Part shown: positions 27,281 to 35,970 of the stretch, piece by piece | Position numbering within the stretch: position 1 is the stretch's first letter | Layout: each line of letters begins with the position of its first letter | NCBI GenBank assembly: GCA_963665455.1 | Contig: OY762279.1 | Coordinates: forward strand, 1,364,001 to 1,428,000 | Length of the DNA: 64,000 nt | Reading direction: 5' to 3' | Origin: VXNE01 sp963665455 | GTDB lineage: Bacteria; Pseudomonadota; Gammaproteobacteria; Pseudomonadales; Azotimanducaceae | Notes under the pieces: generated by a model | Told to the model about the DNA's origin: nothing | What the model saw: only the letters and a program-made list of their open reading frames with translations | Databases searched by the model: none | Made by a program: the position numbers and the translations under genes

Positions 27281-28405
27281 TCAATCGAGCCCCTCGTAGA
27301 ACCGTGCCGTCAGGCTGCCGCCGCGCTGGTCGCCGAGCATGTTCATGTCCATCTGGTTCATGACGTAGGAGATGCACGCGCGGTTCGTGTGGTCCAGCAG
27401 GATCGTCGAGCCCCCGGCGCCGCCCCAGAAGCACATCTTCACGTCCTTCGGCACGTTGTCGGTAAAGAACCCGGAGAGCCCGTATCCGATGCCGTGCTTC
27501 ACGCCCAGCCCCGCCATCTCGCCCTGCTCCCGAAAGACCTGCTCGATGGTCGCGGGCGAGACCAGGTCGACGCCGAAGGCGCTCCCGCCGTTGGCAATGG
27601 CCGTCTGCGCGCGCACGACGGCGCGGGCGTTGCCGTGCCCGTTGCCGGCCGGACTCTCGGCTTGCCGCCAACCGGGACCGTTCGTGACCGGCGGCATGAT
27701 GTCCGGCGTGCCGTCCTCGCGCCCGCGCATGTAGTCGGGGATCATCTCCTCGGGCATCTCCGGGATCGCCCCGCCGGCTAGCATCTCGGCCGTCCTGTCG
27801 AAATGTACCGGATCGAGCCCGATGTGGAAGTCCGCCCCGAGGGGTTCGGCGATGTTCTCGCGGAAGAAGGTGCCGAGGGACGAGCCCGTGATGCGCCGGA
27901 CGACTTCGCCGACGAGGTAGCCCTGCGTGATCGCGTGGTAGCCACACTCCTTGCCCGGCGTCCACCACGGTTCCTGCCGTTCGAGCACGCCGATCACATA
28001 GTCCCAGTCATACAACTGGGCCTCGGTGAGTTTCTCGCCGAAGCCGGGCAGCCCCGCCGTGTGTCCCATGAAGTGGCGAATCTCGGTGGACCCCTTGCCG
28101 TTCTGGCCGTACTCGGGCCAGAACCTGATGACCGGGTCGTCGAAGCTCAGCTCGCCCCGGTCGAAGAGCACGAGCGCCGAGAGCGCCGTCATCGTCTTGG
28201 TGGTGGAGAAGACGCACACGATGGTGTCCTCCTCCCACGGCAGCGTTTTCGCGCCGTCGCGGTGGCCCGCCCAGATGTCGATGACGTATTCGCCCTCGAT
28301 GGTCGCGGCGAAGCTCGCCCCGACATCGCCGCGCTCGGCGAAGTTGCGCTCGAACTCGTCGCGCAACGCGGCGAAGCGCTCGTCGCAGTGGCCGTGAATC
28401 TCCAT
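27281..28405 (-). CDS. serine hydrolase, class C beta-lactamase-like esterase
   Basis: A 374-residue serine hydrolase of the beta-lactamase/EstB family. The nucleophile motif is Ser67-Thr-Thr-Lys70 in CVFSTTKTMTAL, the second motif Tyr155 in ECGYHAITQG, and a Gly-rich WGGAGGS replaces KTG near the C-terminus. With no signal peptide and a Y-H-A second motif it is more likely a cytoplasmic esterase than a penicillin-active enzyme. It lies 30 bp behind the acyl-CoA dehydrogenase pair, suggesting a role in ester or lactone substrates of the same route. Confidence 0.9.
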   Translation of the reverse strand: MEIHGHCDERFAALRDEFERNFAERGDVGASFAATIEGEYVIDIWAGHRDGAKTLPWEEDTIVCVFSTTKTMTALSALVLFDRGELSFDDPVIRFWPEYGQNGKGSTEIRHFMGHTAGLPGFGEKLTEAQLYDWDYVIGVLERQEPWWTPGKECGYHAITQGYLVGEVVRRITGSSLGTFFRENIAEPLGADFHIGLDPVHFDRTAEMLAGGAIPEMPEEMIPDYMRGREDGTPDIMPPVTNGPGWRQAESPAGNGHGNARAVVRAQTAIANGGSAFGVDLVSPATIEQVFREQGEMAGLGVKHGIGYGLSGFFTDNVPKDVKMCFWGGAGGSTILLDHTNRACISYVMNQMDMNMLGDQRGGSLTARFYEGLD

Positions 28406-28435
28406 TCCCGTGTCTCCTTGAGTGTTGGTCGGCGG

Positions 28436-29692
28436 TCAGGAACTCCCAACGTTCCTCGGCACGTCTCGAAACGGGCCCGTATCCATGCGGGGCTCCTTGG
28501 GCATGCCCAACACCCGCTCCGCGATGATGTTGCGCTGGATCTCGTCCGTCCCGCCCGCGATGGACGTGGCGGGCACCGAAACCAGAATCTCGGCGATGGT
28601 CCCGTCGCGTGGCCCGTCGTCGCCGGAGAGCATGGCATCGGCACCGGAAATCAGCGTGTGGACGCGGGCGGCGGCACGGGCGACGTGGCTGGCGGCGAGC
28701 TTGCCAAGGGAACCTTCCGGCCCCTGGGGACGGCCCTGCTCTTGTGCGGCACGCGCGCGCCGGGCGGTCCACTCCGCGGACTTCGACAGGATCAACAGCT
28801 TCGCGATCTCCTGGCGCACGACGGGATCGTCGATGCGTCCGGTCTCACGCGCTCGGGGCAACACGAGGTCCACGCGCCCCGCCCGCTGCGGGTACCACTT
28901 GTAGGGCTCCATGATGGTGGCGGTCTCGCGGGCCTCCTCCTCGTAGATGCGGCCCCGGCGCTCGCTGGCGGAGGCGTGCGTGCGCAGCCCGTCCGCCCCG
29001 CGCCGCTCGTGGGCCAGGGTCGTCATGGCGACGCGCCAGCCGTTGCCGGTCTCCGAGACTTGGTACTCCGGCGGGATTCGGGCGTCCGTGAAGAACACTT
29101 GGTTGAAGGACGCATGCCCGTTCATCTGGCGCAGCGGGCGCACCTCGACCCCCGGTTGCTCCATGTCGAGGACGAAGTAGGTGAGGCCCTGGTGCTTGGG
29201 CACGTCCCAATCCGTGCGCGCCAGCAACAGGCCGTACTGCGCGTGGTGGGCGCTCGTCGTCCAGACCTTCTGGCCGTTTACCACCCACTGTTGGCCATCG
29301 AAGTCGGCGCGGGTGGTGGCCCCGGCGAGGTCGGAACCGCTCCCGGGTTCGCTGAAGAGCTGGCACCAGGTGTCCTCGCCGGTGAGGATACGGCGCAGGA
29401 AGCGCTCCTTGTGGAAGTCGTTGCCGTGTTCGAGCAGCGTGGCGGCGGCCAACAACCGGATGCCCGCCTTGGCGACCCCGACGGCGCCGAACGCCGCGAA
29501 CTCCTCGTCGATGGCCTGGGAGAGCGGGACCGGCAGCCCCATGCCATGCCATTCCTTGGGCCAATGCGGCACGCCCCAACCGGCATCGGCCAACATGTTG
29601 CGCCACTCGACCAGGGGGCGTTCGGGATCCCAGTGGGTTTCCAGCCATTGGCGTACGTCGGCGCGGAGTTGGGCTTCGTCTCGTTCGCTCAT
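28436..29692 (-). CDS. acyl-CoA dehydrogenase, second subunit of a pair
   Basis: A 418-residue ACAD. It shows LVEWRNMLADAGWGVPHWPK, the FAD/substrate loop CQLFSEPGSGSDLAGATTRA near residue 110, VVNGQKVWTTSAHHAQYGLL and the end SIAGGTDEIQRNIIAERVLG. Its start overlaps the stop of the preceding ACAD gene by 4 bp, and the two differ in size and sequence. Such overlapping pairs (FadE26/27, FadE28/29) form alpha2beta2 heteromers acting on bulky CoA esters like steroid side chains; a similar role here is inference. Confidence 0.93.
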   Translation of the reverse strand: MSERDEAQLRADVRQWLETHWDPERPLVEWRNMLADAGWGVPHWPKEWHGMGLPVPLSQAIDEEFAAFGAVGVAKAGIRLLAAATLLEHGNDFHKERFLRRILTGEDTWCQLFSEPGSGSDLAGATTRADFDGQQWVVNGQKVWTTSAHHAQYGLLLARTDWDVPKHQGLTYFVLDMEQPGVEVRPLRQMNGHASFNQVFFTDARIPPEYQVSETGNGWRVAMTTLAHERRGADGLRTHASASERRGRIYEEEARETATIMEPYKWYPQRAGRVDLVLPRARETGRIDDPVVRQEIAKLLILSKSAEWTARRARAAQEQGRPQGPEGSLGKLAASHVARAAARVHTLISGADAMLSGDDGPRDGTIAEILVSVPATSIAGGTDEIQRNIIAERVLGMPKEPRMDTGPFRDVPRNVGSS

Positions 29693-30828
29693 CGCGTACC
29701 TCCCCGCCAATGCCGCATCATCCGCTCCCGATGGTACGCGGCGTCCCCGAACATCGCTTCGGAGCTCTTGGCGCGCTTGAACCACAGGTGCGTGTCGTTG
29801 TCCCAGGTGAAGCCGATGCCGCCGTGCAGCTGGATGCAGTCGGCGGCGGTCCGCAGGTAGGCGTCGGATGCCGCCGCCTTCGCGAGCGAGGCCAGCGCGG
29901 GCGCCTCGGGATCGCCGTCGGCCACCGCGGACGCCGCTTGGTAGGCGGCGGATTTCGCGAGTTCCACGTCGAGGAGCATGTCCGCGCATTTGTGCTTCAC
30001 TGCTTGGAAGGAGCCGATCTGGCGGCCGAACTGCATGCGGAGCTTCGTGTACTCGACGGCGGAGTCGAGCATCTGTTGTGCGCCGCCGACCATCTCGTTG
30101 GCGAGGGCGGTGATGGCCTCGATGCGGATGCGCCGCAGCGCCTGGGCTCCGCCGCTGGGCTCTGCCAGGGGTGTGGCCGGGACGTTGCGGAAGGTGAGGC
30201 GTGCCTGTTTGCGCGTTGGATCGACCGTGCGGAGCAAGTGCCGCCCAAGACCTGGGGCATCACCTTCGACCGTGAAGAACGAGATGCCATCCTCGCCGGT
30301 CGAGCCGGGCAGGCGGGCGGCGACTACGAGGAAGTCCGCGCTGTGCCCGTCGATGACGAAACTCTTCTCGCCATCGACGCGCCAGATGGCCCCGTTGCGG
30401 GTCGCCGTGGTCTCGATCCCGCTTGGATCCCAGCTTCCATGCGGTTCGGTGATCGCCAGGGCACCGCGTCGCTCGCCGGTGGCGAGGGCCGACAACAGAT
30501 CGGCCTTCCGGGATTCGTCTCCGGCGTGCAGGATCGCTCCGGCCGCGAGTACGGAGGACGAGAAATACGGTGCGCACAGCAACGCCCGGCCCATCTCCTC
30601 GCAGACGATGCCGAGTTCGACGAAGGAGAATCCCTGGCCTCCGAAGGCTTCTGGTACGTGGACGGCGGAGAGGCCAAGCTCTTGGTTCAGCCGGTCCCAG
30701 ACCGCCGCGTCAAAACCCGCATCCGTCTCCATGAGACGGCGGACCTCCGCGGCCGGAGACGTGTCGCGCAGGAAGCGGGCGACGATGTCCCGGAACTGCT
30801 CCTGCTCTTCGGTGAATGCGAAGGCCAT
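29689..30828 (-). CDS. acyl-CoA dehydrogenase, first subunit of a pair
   Basis: A 379-residue ACAD starting MAFAFTEEQEQFRDIVARFL. Features are VHVPEAFGGQGFSFVELGIV, the flavin/substrate segment GALAITEPHGSWDPSG (shorter and less conserved than usual), MQFGRQIGSFQAVKHKCADM and QLHGGIGFTWDNDTHLWFKR at the C-terminus. Together with the overlapping downstream gene it probably forms one heteromeric dehydrogenase in which only one subunit needs the full active site. It lies 9 bp behind the periplasmic-protein gene at 30838. Confidence 0.93.
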   Translation of the reverse strand: MAFAFTEEQEQFRDIVARFLRDTSPAAEVRRLMETDAGFDAAVWDRLNQELGLSAVHVPEAFGGQGFSFVELGIVCEEMGRALLCAPYFSSSVLAAGAILHAGDESRKADLLSALATGERRGALAITEPHGSWDPSGIETTATRNGAIWRVDGEKSFVIDGHSADFLVVAARLPGSTGEDGISFFTVEGDAPGLGRHLLRTVDPTRKQARLTFRNVPATPLAEPSGGAQALRRIRIEAITALANEMVGGAQQMLDSAVEYTKLRMQFGRQIGSFQAVKHKCADMLLDVELAKSAAYQAASAVADGDPEAPALASLAKAAASDAYLRTAADCIQLHGGIGFTWDNDTHLWFKRAKSSEAMFGDAAYHRERMMRHWRGGTR

Positions 30829-30837
30829 GACGTTGCC

Positions 30838-31455
30838 CTACCGAGTCCTGCGGACCTTGACGCGATGCCCGGTCCGCTCGCTCGACAGGCTGTAGGAGCC
30901 GAACGCCCCGCGCGCGATCACCACGGCGTCGCCCACCCGGTAACGGGCCCGCGGCTTCACTTCGTTCTCGCGCCACACCTGGCCGTCCTCCAGGGTGAGC
31001 GAGTGGTTGCCGCGCGCGAGCTTGACGACCTTCACCACCTGTCCGGTGATCGACTGGAGTTCGGGGGGCTTCTCCACGGGTTCCGGTGCGTCCCGGCCGA
31101 ACAGGTTGCGTAGCCGGCCGAGACCGCGCTGGACGACGTTGCCGTCTTCGCCGGTTGCGTGCGCGACGGGCGCGACGTTTTGGGCCGGCGCGGGACTCGG
31201 AGCACGCGGTGCGTCCGCCGTCGTGGGTGGTGCCGGGGTAGCTTCGGGCTCTACGGCTGCGGACGCTCGGGGCGAGGTCGCCGGCAGTGGAATGCCGTCG
31301 TAACAGGCGAGCCGCCGCGCGTCATCCGCGATGTTGCGGCAGGCTTCGAGTGCGCCGCGCTCGGAGTTTGCCCCCGCGAGCGTCGTCGCGACGAGCAGTA
31401 GCGTCGCCGCAGCACCGCGGCACCAGATTTGGAGCGCTCGGAACGAAACTCCCAT
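30838..31455 (-). CDS. periplasmic protein of unknown function with CR-DDxxRLxCYD motif
   Basis: A 205-residue exported protein. After the signal peptide (LQIWCRGAAATLLLVATTLA) it has ACRNIADDARRLACYDGIPL, a short motif common in proteobacterial envelope proteins, then a Pro/Ala-rich linker of about 60 residues and a C-terminal domain ITGQVVKVVKLARGNHSLTL-EDGQVWRENEV that looks like a small beta-barrel. Start ATG 31455 puts the basic residues directly before the hydrophobic core; ATG 31491 is alternative. It is 9 bp from the acyl-CoA dehydrogenase pair, but nothing links the functions. Confidence 0.75.
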   Translation of the reverse strand: MGVSFRALQIWCRGAAATLLLVATTLAGANSERGALEACRNIADDARRLACYDGIPLPATSPRASAAVEPEATPAPPTTADAPRAPSPAPAQNVAPVAHATGEDGNVVQRGLGRLRNLFGRDAPEPVEKPPELQSITGQVVKVVKLARGNHSLTLEDGQVWRENEVKPRARYRVGDAVVIARGAFGSYSLSSERTGHRVKVRRTR

Positions 31456-31530
31456 GCGGCGAAAGATGCGAGAGAACGGGCCGGGCGTCAAATCAGCTAG
31501 GATGACGTTTCATCGACTAGGAGCACCGAC

Positions 31531-31896
31531 ATGGCAGACACCCCGACACCCGCCTACCTCGTAGTGTGCGGCACCACGATCGGCGAGATGGACCCCCGCT
31601 ACGGCGAACATGCGGCCGGCGTCGCGGAGAAGGCGGAACTGGCGCCGATCGCCGGAGGTGCGGTCGGCACGAAAGTCGAAGTGCTGGAAGGCGAGTTGCC
31701 GGCGGGCGAAACCCTCCTCGCCGTGGAGCGGTGCGCGTCCGTGCAGGCGGCCAAGGACTTCTACTACTCGCCGGAGTACCAGAAGGCCATCGAGTTCCGC
31801 AAGAACAGCATCAAGATCCACTTCATCGCCGTGGCGGAGACCATCACGGAGGAGGAGATCGAAGCGGCGCGGGCGGCGGCGGAAGCTGCGGGGTAA
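31531..31896 (+). CDS. DUF1330-type dimeric alpha/beta-barrel protein
   Basis: A 121-residue protein resembling the DUF1330 family of ferredoxin-like stress or degradation proteins. Typical segments are AYLVVCGTTIGEMDPRYGEH, AGGAVGTKVEVLEG, LLAVERCASVQAAKDFYYSP and EYQKAIEFRKNSIKIHFIAV. The C-terminal 20 residues are an acidic helix. It starts 75 bp from the divergent periplasmic-protein gene, so the gap may hold back-to-back promoters. The activity of the family is unknown. Confidence 0.8.
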   Translation: MADTPTPAYLVVCGTTIGEMDPRYGEHAAGVAEKAELAPIAGGAVGTKVEVLEGELPAGETLLAVERCASVQAAKDFYYSPEYQKAIEFRKNSIKIHFIAVAETITEEEIEAARAAAEAAG

Positions 31897-31980
31897 CGCC
31901 GTCGGCGGCGCCCGCGCCTTCGAGTCGTTCGGGCGGCGTTGCGGATGGTATCGGGTGCCGTGGCCGGCCTGTCGGCGACG

Positions 31981-33570
31981 TCACATTCCCCAAACCGTGA
32001 TGGTCCGTTGCGCCGCCGTTTCCTCCCGCTGAAAGACCTTGTCGTCCCAAGGCTTGTCGGCGGTGCGGTCGAACACGACGAGGTGGCCCTCGGTAGCGTC
32101 GCATCGGTCCATGTAGGCGAGCGTCTGCCTGACGCCTTCGCGGATGGTGCGCTCCAAACCGCCGTGTAGCACCTTGCACTCGATCACGGAGCGCGTCTCG
32201 GCGGCGTCATTGGCTGACGGCCAAATCACGAGCAGGTCCGTACGCAAGCGACCGAGGCCGTACTCCCGTTCGATCCGCCCGCCGCCGTTCACGATGCGCT
32301 GCAGGAATGCCTGCAACAACAGTTGCGGTCCCGCTTCCCGGTAGTTGAACCGCTCGACCCAATGTTCCGAGTGCTGGCGGAAGAACGTCTGGAAGGCGAG
32401 CAGCAGGTCGGTGAGTAGGAGCTGGCCGTCAGCGTCGACGTACCAAGCTTGGTCTTGGGTCAGGGTGGCCTGGGTGGTGTAGGTGAGACTGCGGGGGATG
32501 ACTTCGCGATAGATCGGATTGGCAATGGCCAGGGGGTCGTCCTGCCCGATCAAGCCCAGGTCGCGGACGTACTTGAGGTCGTCCTCGGGTATCGGGCTCG
32601 GATAGTCGGTGCCGGCGAGCAACGGCTCGACGACGCGGCGCACGCGGTCCTCTTCCAGCTTGTGGACGAGCTGGTCGAGATGCACCACCCGACGTGCGAT
32701 GAGCCGCTCGCGTGCTTCGTGGATGGCGTCCACGGTGATCGGGCGTGCGTGATCGCGCCCGGCCTTGCTCTCGAAGCAGGCATCGTATGCCAACGCGTTC
32801 ACGAGCCACGGCTGGCCGCGGGTGGCGCTCCAGATCTCCTCCCTCGCATCGTCGGTCCAACGCTGGCCCGTTTCTTCCGTGTGCTGCATCAGGAGGGCGT
32901 CCAGCTCCGCTGCGGTGAAGTTCCCAAGACGTAGTGATCGTGCGCTGATGTTGAACGCGCTGCCGCCGAGCACCAACGCATTCTCGTCCGACGACCGGAT
33001 GCGGTAGTCCCGCACGTCCCGGACGCCACACAGCACGATGCTCTGCGGGAATCCCCGTGGTCGCCGCGCATAGCCGCCGCGCAACTGTCGCAGGACCGCC
33101 AACAGCGTGTCGCCGACTAGGGAATCGATTTCGTCGATGAGTAGCACCAACGGTTGCGATGCCGCGCCGGCCCAAAGACTCAACGCCTCCCCGAGCGCGG
33201 CGTGCGGACCGGCTTTCTCTAGGATGGCCGGCCACGCCCCGTCGAGAAAGGTGTCTCCCAGGAGCCGCGCCTCAAGCGCGAGTTGGGTGAGGATCGTGCG
33301 TATGGCCGCGGCCACGTCCTCGCGGGCGGACTGGGCGACCTCCACGTTCACGTAGACGCAGCGACACTCGCCGTCGGCGCGGAGCCTGTCGGCGAGTGCG
33401 AGTAGGACGGAGGTTTTGCCCGTCTGCCGCGGAGCGTGCAGGACAAAGTACCGTCTGCGCTCGACGAGGGTCAGGACCTCCTCCAAGTCGACGCGTTCGA
33501 GAGGCGGGAGCAGGTAGTGCTGGTCCGCCACCACGGGGCCTTCCGTGTTGAAGAAGCGTGCCGGGGTCAT
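31981..33570 (-). CDS. AAA-type ATPase fused to PD-(D/E)XK nuclease-like domain
   Basis: A 529-residue protein. Walker A is LHAPRQTGKTSVLLALADRL (about 45-64), Walker B LVLLIDEIDSL (Asp146-Glu147), followed by an STAND/AAA-like sensor region (QSIVLCGVRDVRDYR). The C-terminal domain has RTDLLVIWP (Asp445) and SVIECKVLHGG (Glu464, Lys466), the D...ExK arrangement of PD-(D/E)XK nucleases. This architecture is common in mobile or conflict-related genes whose function is not established. The gene is solitary; ATG 33570 begins at the conserved FFNTEGPVVADQHYLLPPLE. Confidence 0.85.
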   Translation of the reverse strand: MTPARFFNTEGPVVADQHYLLPPLERVDLEEVLTLVERRRYFVLHAPRQTGKTSVLLALADRLRADGECRCVYVNVEVAQSAREDVAAAIRTILTQLALEARLLGDTFLDGAWPAILEKAGPHAALGEALSLWAGAASQPLVLLIDEIDSLVGDTLLAVLRQLRGGYARRPRGFPQSIVLCGVRDVRDYRIRSSDENALVLGGSAFNISARSLRLGNFTAAELDALLMQHTEETGQRWTDDAREEIWSATRGQPWLVNALAYDACFESKAGRDHARPITVDAIHEARERLIARRVVHLDQLVHKLEEDRVRRVVEPLLAGTDYPSPIPEDDLKYVRDLGLIGQDDPLAIANPIYREVIPRSLTYTTQATLTQDQAWYVDADGQLLLTDLLLAFQTFFRQHSEHWVERFNYREAGPQLLLQAFLQRIVNGGGRIEREYGLGRLRTDLLVIWPSANDAAETRSVIECKVLHGGLERTIREGVRQTLAYMDRCDATEGHLVVFDRTADKPWDDKVFQREETAAQRTITVWGM

Positions 33571-33703
33571 GTCGGTAGTATCGCATCGGCGCGTGAGGCG
33601 TCGAACGCGGACTGCGTGATGGGATGGAACCTCGCGCGGAGCGGCTATCGCGACCGGACCGTTCCTCGGCGTCGATGGGCTTGGCCGTCGCTGAAGTCGA
33701 ACG

Positions 33704-34975
33704 CTACCCAAACACCCGTGCCACGTCCTCCATCGCCGCATCCGCCCGCTGCGCCGCTTCGTCGATGAACGCCTCGTCCATCACCGTCGACAACGCGATC
33801 ATCCCCCGGCCCGCGATCATCATGCCGTGGTTGAGCGCGGCGAGGTGGAACCCGGCGCTGAGGTCGCCGTCCTTGCTCAGGATGGTGTTCGGTGGGGCCT
33901 CCTCCTGGAAGAAGATCTGGATCAGGGAACCTTGGTGCCTAAGGCAGAACGGCAATCCGTGTTGCCCCGCGCTGCGCGTCAAGGAGTCCGCGAGACGCTT
34001 CGCGAGCGCGTCCATCCGGTCGATGCGCTCCGCGGTGAGTTCCCGAACGGAGACGAGACCGGCCGCCATCGTGACGGGATTGGCGTTGTAGGTGCCGGAG
34101 TGGAAGCCGCGCGGTTTGGCGGGGTCGAAGATGCCCATGTATTCGTTCTTGCCGCCGACCGCGCCGACCGGGAAGCCGCCGCCGATCAGCTTGCCGAGCA
34201 TCGTGAGGTCCGGTTCGACGCCGGCGAGGGCCTGCGCGCCACCGGTGGCGAGCCGATAGGAGATGACCTCGTCGAAGACGAGCAGGGCGCCGGCGGCGTG
34301 GGTGGCGTCGCGCACGCGGGCGAGAAATTCGGGCGTCGCCGTCACCACGCCCCCGCCACCCATCACTGGCTCGACGACCACCGCCGCGATCTCCGAACCG
34401 TGTTTGGCGAGGACGGCCTCGAAGTCGTCGGCGTCGTTGAACGTGGCGAGGTAGGTGTGGTCGTGGGCGTGGTCGTTATAGAGCATCGGAAAAGACCCGA
34501 CCTCGAACTCCATCAGGCTGCCGTGATAGCCGTAGCGGGCCATCAGCACGTTCGTGCGCCCGGTGATCGTGCGCGCGATCTGGAGTGCGAGCATCCCCGC
34601 TTCGGTGCCCGAGTTGGTGAAGCGGACGCTGTCGAACGATTCGACGCGGTCGATCAGGGCCTCGGCGAGCTCGGTCTGCCAGACGTTGTTCGCGACCCAC
34701 GCGGTGCCGCGCCCAACCTGTTGCGTCGCGGCCTCGACGATGGGCGGGTACGCGTGGCCGTGTACCAGCGACGTGAAGTTGTTGATGAGGTCCAGGTACT
34801 CGCGCCCGTCGATGTCGACGAGCTTCGGGCCCACGCCGTGATCGATGGTCAGCGGGTAGGGGCCGTGGTTCGCGGCGCCTCGGGAGTTGCCGCCCAGGAC
34901 GGCCGCCCCGGCGCGACGGTGCGCCGCCGCGCTCTTCGGCGTGTTCTTCTCGTACGCCGTCTGGATGCTGTTCAT
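33704..34975 (-). CDS. class III aminotransferase (glutamate-1-semialdehyde aminomutase-like)
   Basis: A 423-residue PLP-dependent aminotransferase of subgroup II (class III). It shows FTNSGTEAGMLALQIARTIT near residue 118, GYHGSLMEFEVGS, LLVFDEVISYRLATGG (PLP-ring Asp) and MLGKLIGGGFPVGAVGG with the Schiff-base Lys. The gene resembles GSA aminomutases, but the lack of other heme genes and the partner hydrolase suggest another amine or amino-acid substrate. It starts 13 bp after the stop of the hydrolase gene, forming a two-gene unit. Confidence 0.9.
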   Translation of the reverse strand: MNSIQTAYEKNTPKSAAAHRRAGAAVLGGNSRGAANHGPYPLTIDHGVGPKLVDIDGREYLDLINNFTSLVHGHAYPPIVEAATQQVGRGTAWVANNVWQTELAEALIDRVESFDSVRFTNSGTEAGMLALQIARTITGRTNVLMARYGYHGSLMEFEVGSFPMLYNDHAHDHTYLATFNDADDFEAVLAKHGSEIAAVVVEPVMGGGGVVTATPEFLARVRDATHAAGALLVFDEVISYRLATGGAQALAGVEPDLTMLGKLIGGGFPVGAVGGKNEYMGIFDPAKPRGFHSGTYNANPVTMAAGLVSVRELTAERIDRMDALAKRLADSLTRSAGQHGLPFCLRHQGSLIQIFFQEEAPPNTILSKDGDLSAGFHLAALNHGMMIAGRGMIALSTVMDEAFIDEAAQRADAAMEDVARVFG

Positions 34976-34988
34976 GTCTGGGTCTCCG

Positions 34989-35879
34989 TCAGGAACCGGG
35001 AAAGCGGGGCGCGAGGCTCGGGTCGCCGGGATAGAGCAGCCTGATGCCGTCGATCAACGTCGGCAGGCCGACGGAAATATGGGATTCGCCTTCGTACTCG
35101 CGGTTGTGGAGGGTGAACCCCTCGTACTCCCGCCCCGCCAAGCGCGCCCGGAGCTTGTCGTACGCGACGGCGATGTAGCGCAGGCCCTCCGAGTAGGACG
35201 TGCGTTCCAGCGCGCCGCAGGTCAGGTAGGCGCTCGCGTTCAGCGTCTGCCCCGCGTCCCAGCACCGTTGCTCGAGATCGAGCACGAAGTCGTCCGGAAA
35301 GACATTCCCCGGACTTCCGATGATGTAGCGGTCGAAGAGCGGGAAGCGGCTGAAGAGCGCGTAGGACGAGAGCAGGCCGCCGTAGGAGTGCCCGAAGAGT
35401 CCCGCCGGAACGTCGAGCACTGGGAAGTGCTCTTGGATGACCGGATGGAGTTCCTCCGCGATGAACCGCAGGAAGGTGTCGGCCTGGCCGTGGACCGCGT
35501 CGCCGACCACCTGCCGCGCCTCCTCCGGCACGGGCGTGCCCGGCGGCGTGAGGTCCCGAGCCCGGGTGACGATCCAGTCCTGCAGTCCCCGCCCGTATCC
35601 GATGCCGACCACGACGATGGGCTCAAGGGGCAGGTCGGAATCGAGGGCGCGCGACATCTGGCCGCCCACGGCCGCGTAGGCCACCGGGAAAGTCAGGTCC
35701 GCATCCGTGACGTAGAGGACGCGGAAGGCGTCGGGCAGGTTCGGGATCTCCAAGCCCGCGAACGCGGAGAGGTCGGGCACGGCAACGGAGATCTCGAACG
35801 TGTCTCCCACGAGAGTGGAGGCCAAGTGGAAGCGAACGGCGCCGGGCAGCCCGTCCAGACTCTTCGTTTCGATGCTCAT
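34989..35879 (-). CDS. alpha/beta-hydrolase, putative esterase (BesA/Fes-like)
   Basis: A 296-residue serine esterase. It begins MSIETKSLDGLPGAVRFHLA, has DAFRVLYVTDADLTFPVA, IVVVGIGYG and the nucleophile elbow AGLFGHSYGGLLSSYAL; the later REYEGESHISVGLPTLIDGI holds the catalytic His. This layout is typical of the siderophore-esterase-like (YbbA/BesA) branch, although the cellular substrate cannot be told. It is the first gene of a pair with the class III aminotransferase. Confidence 0.85.
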   Translation of the reverse strand: MSIETKSLDGLPGAVRFHLASTLVGDTFEISVAVPDLSAFAGLEIPNLPDAFRVLYVTDADLTFPVAYAAVGGQMSRALDSDLPLEPIVVVGIGYGRGLQDWIVTRARDLTPPGTPVPEEARQVVGDAVHGQADTFLRFIAEELHPVIQEHFPVLDVPAGLFGHSYGGLLSSYALFSRFPLFDRYIIGSPGNVFPDDFVLDLEQRCWDAGQTLNASAYLTCGALERTSYSEGLRYIAVAYDKLRARLAGREYEGFTLHNREYEGESHISVGLPTLIDGIRLLYPGDPSLAPRFPGS

Positions 35880-35970
35880 GATTTGGACAAGCTCGATGGG
35901 GACGTTCGCGGCCCATAATACGATAGCGGGGACGCGCGATTCCGCCGCACGACACCGGCGTGGAGGCTTT

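Noticed and set aside
27803..29860. 685-codon frame opposite the serine hydrolase and acyl-CoA dehydrogenase genes
   Set aside because: Antisense shadow of genes with SxxK and ACAD signatures.
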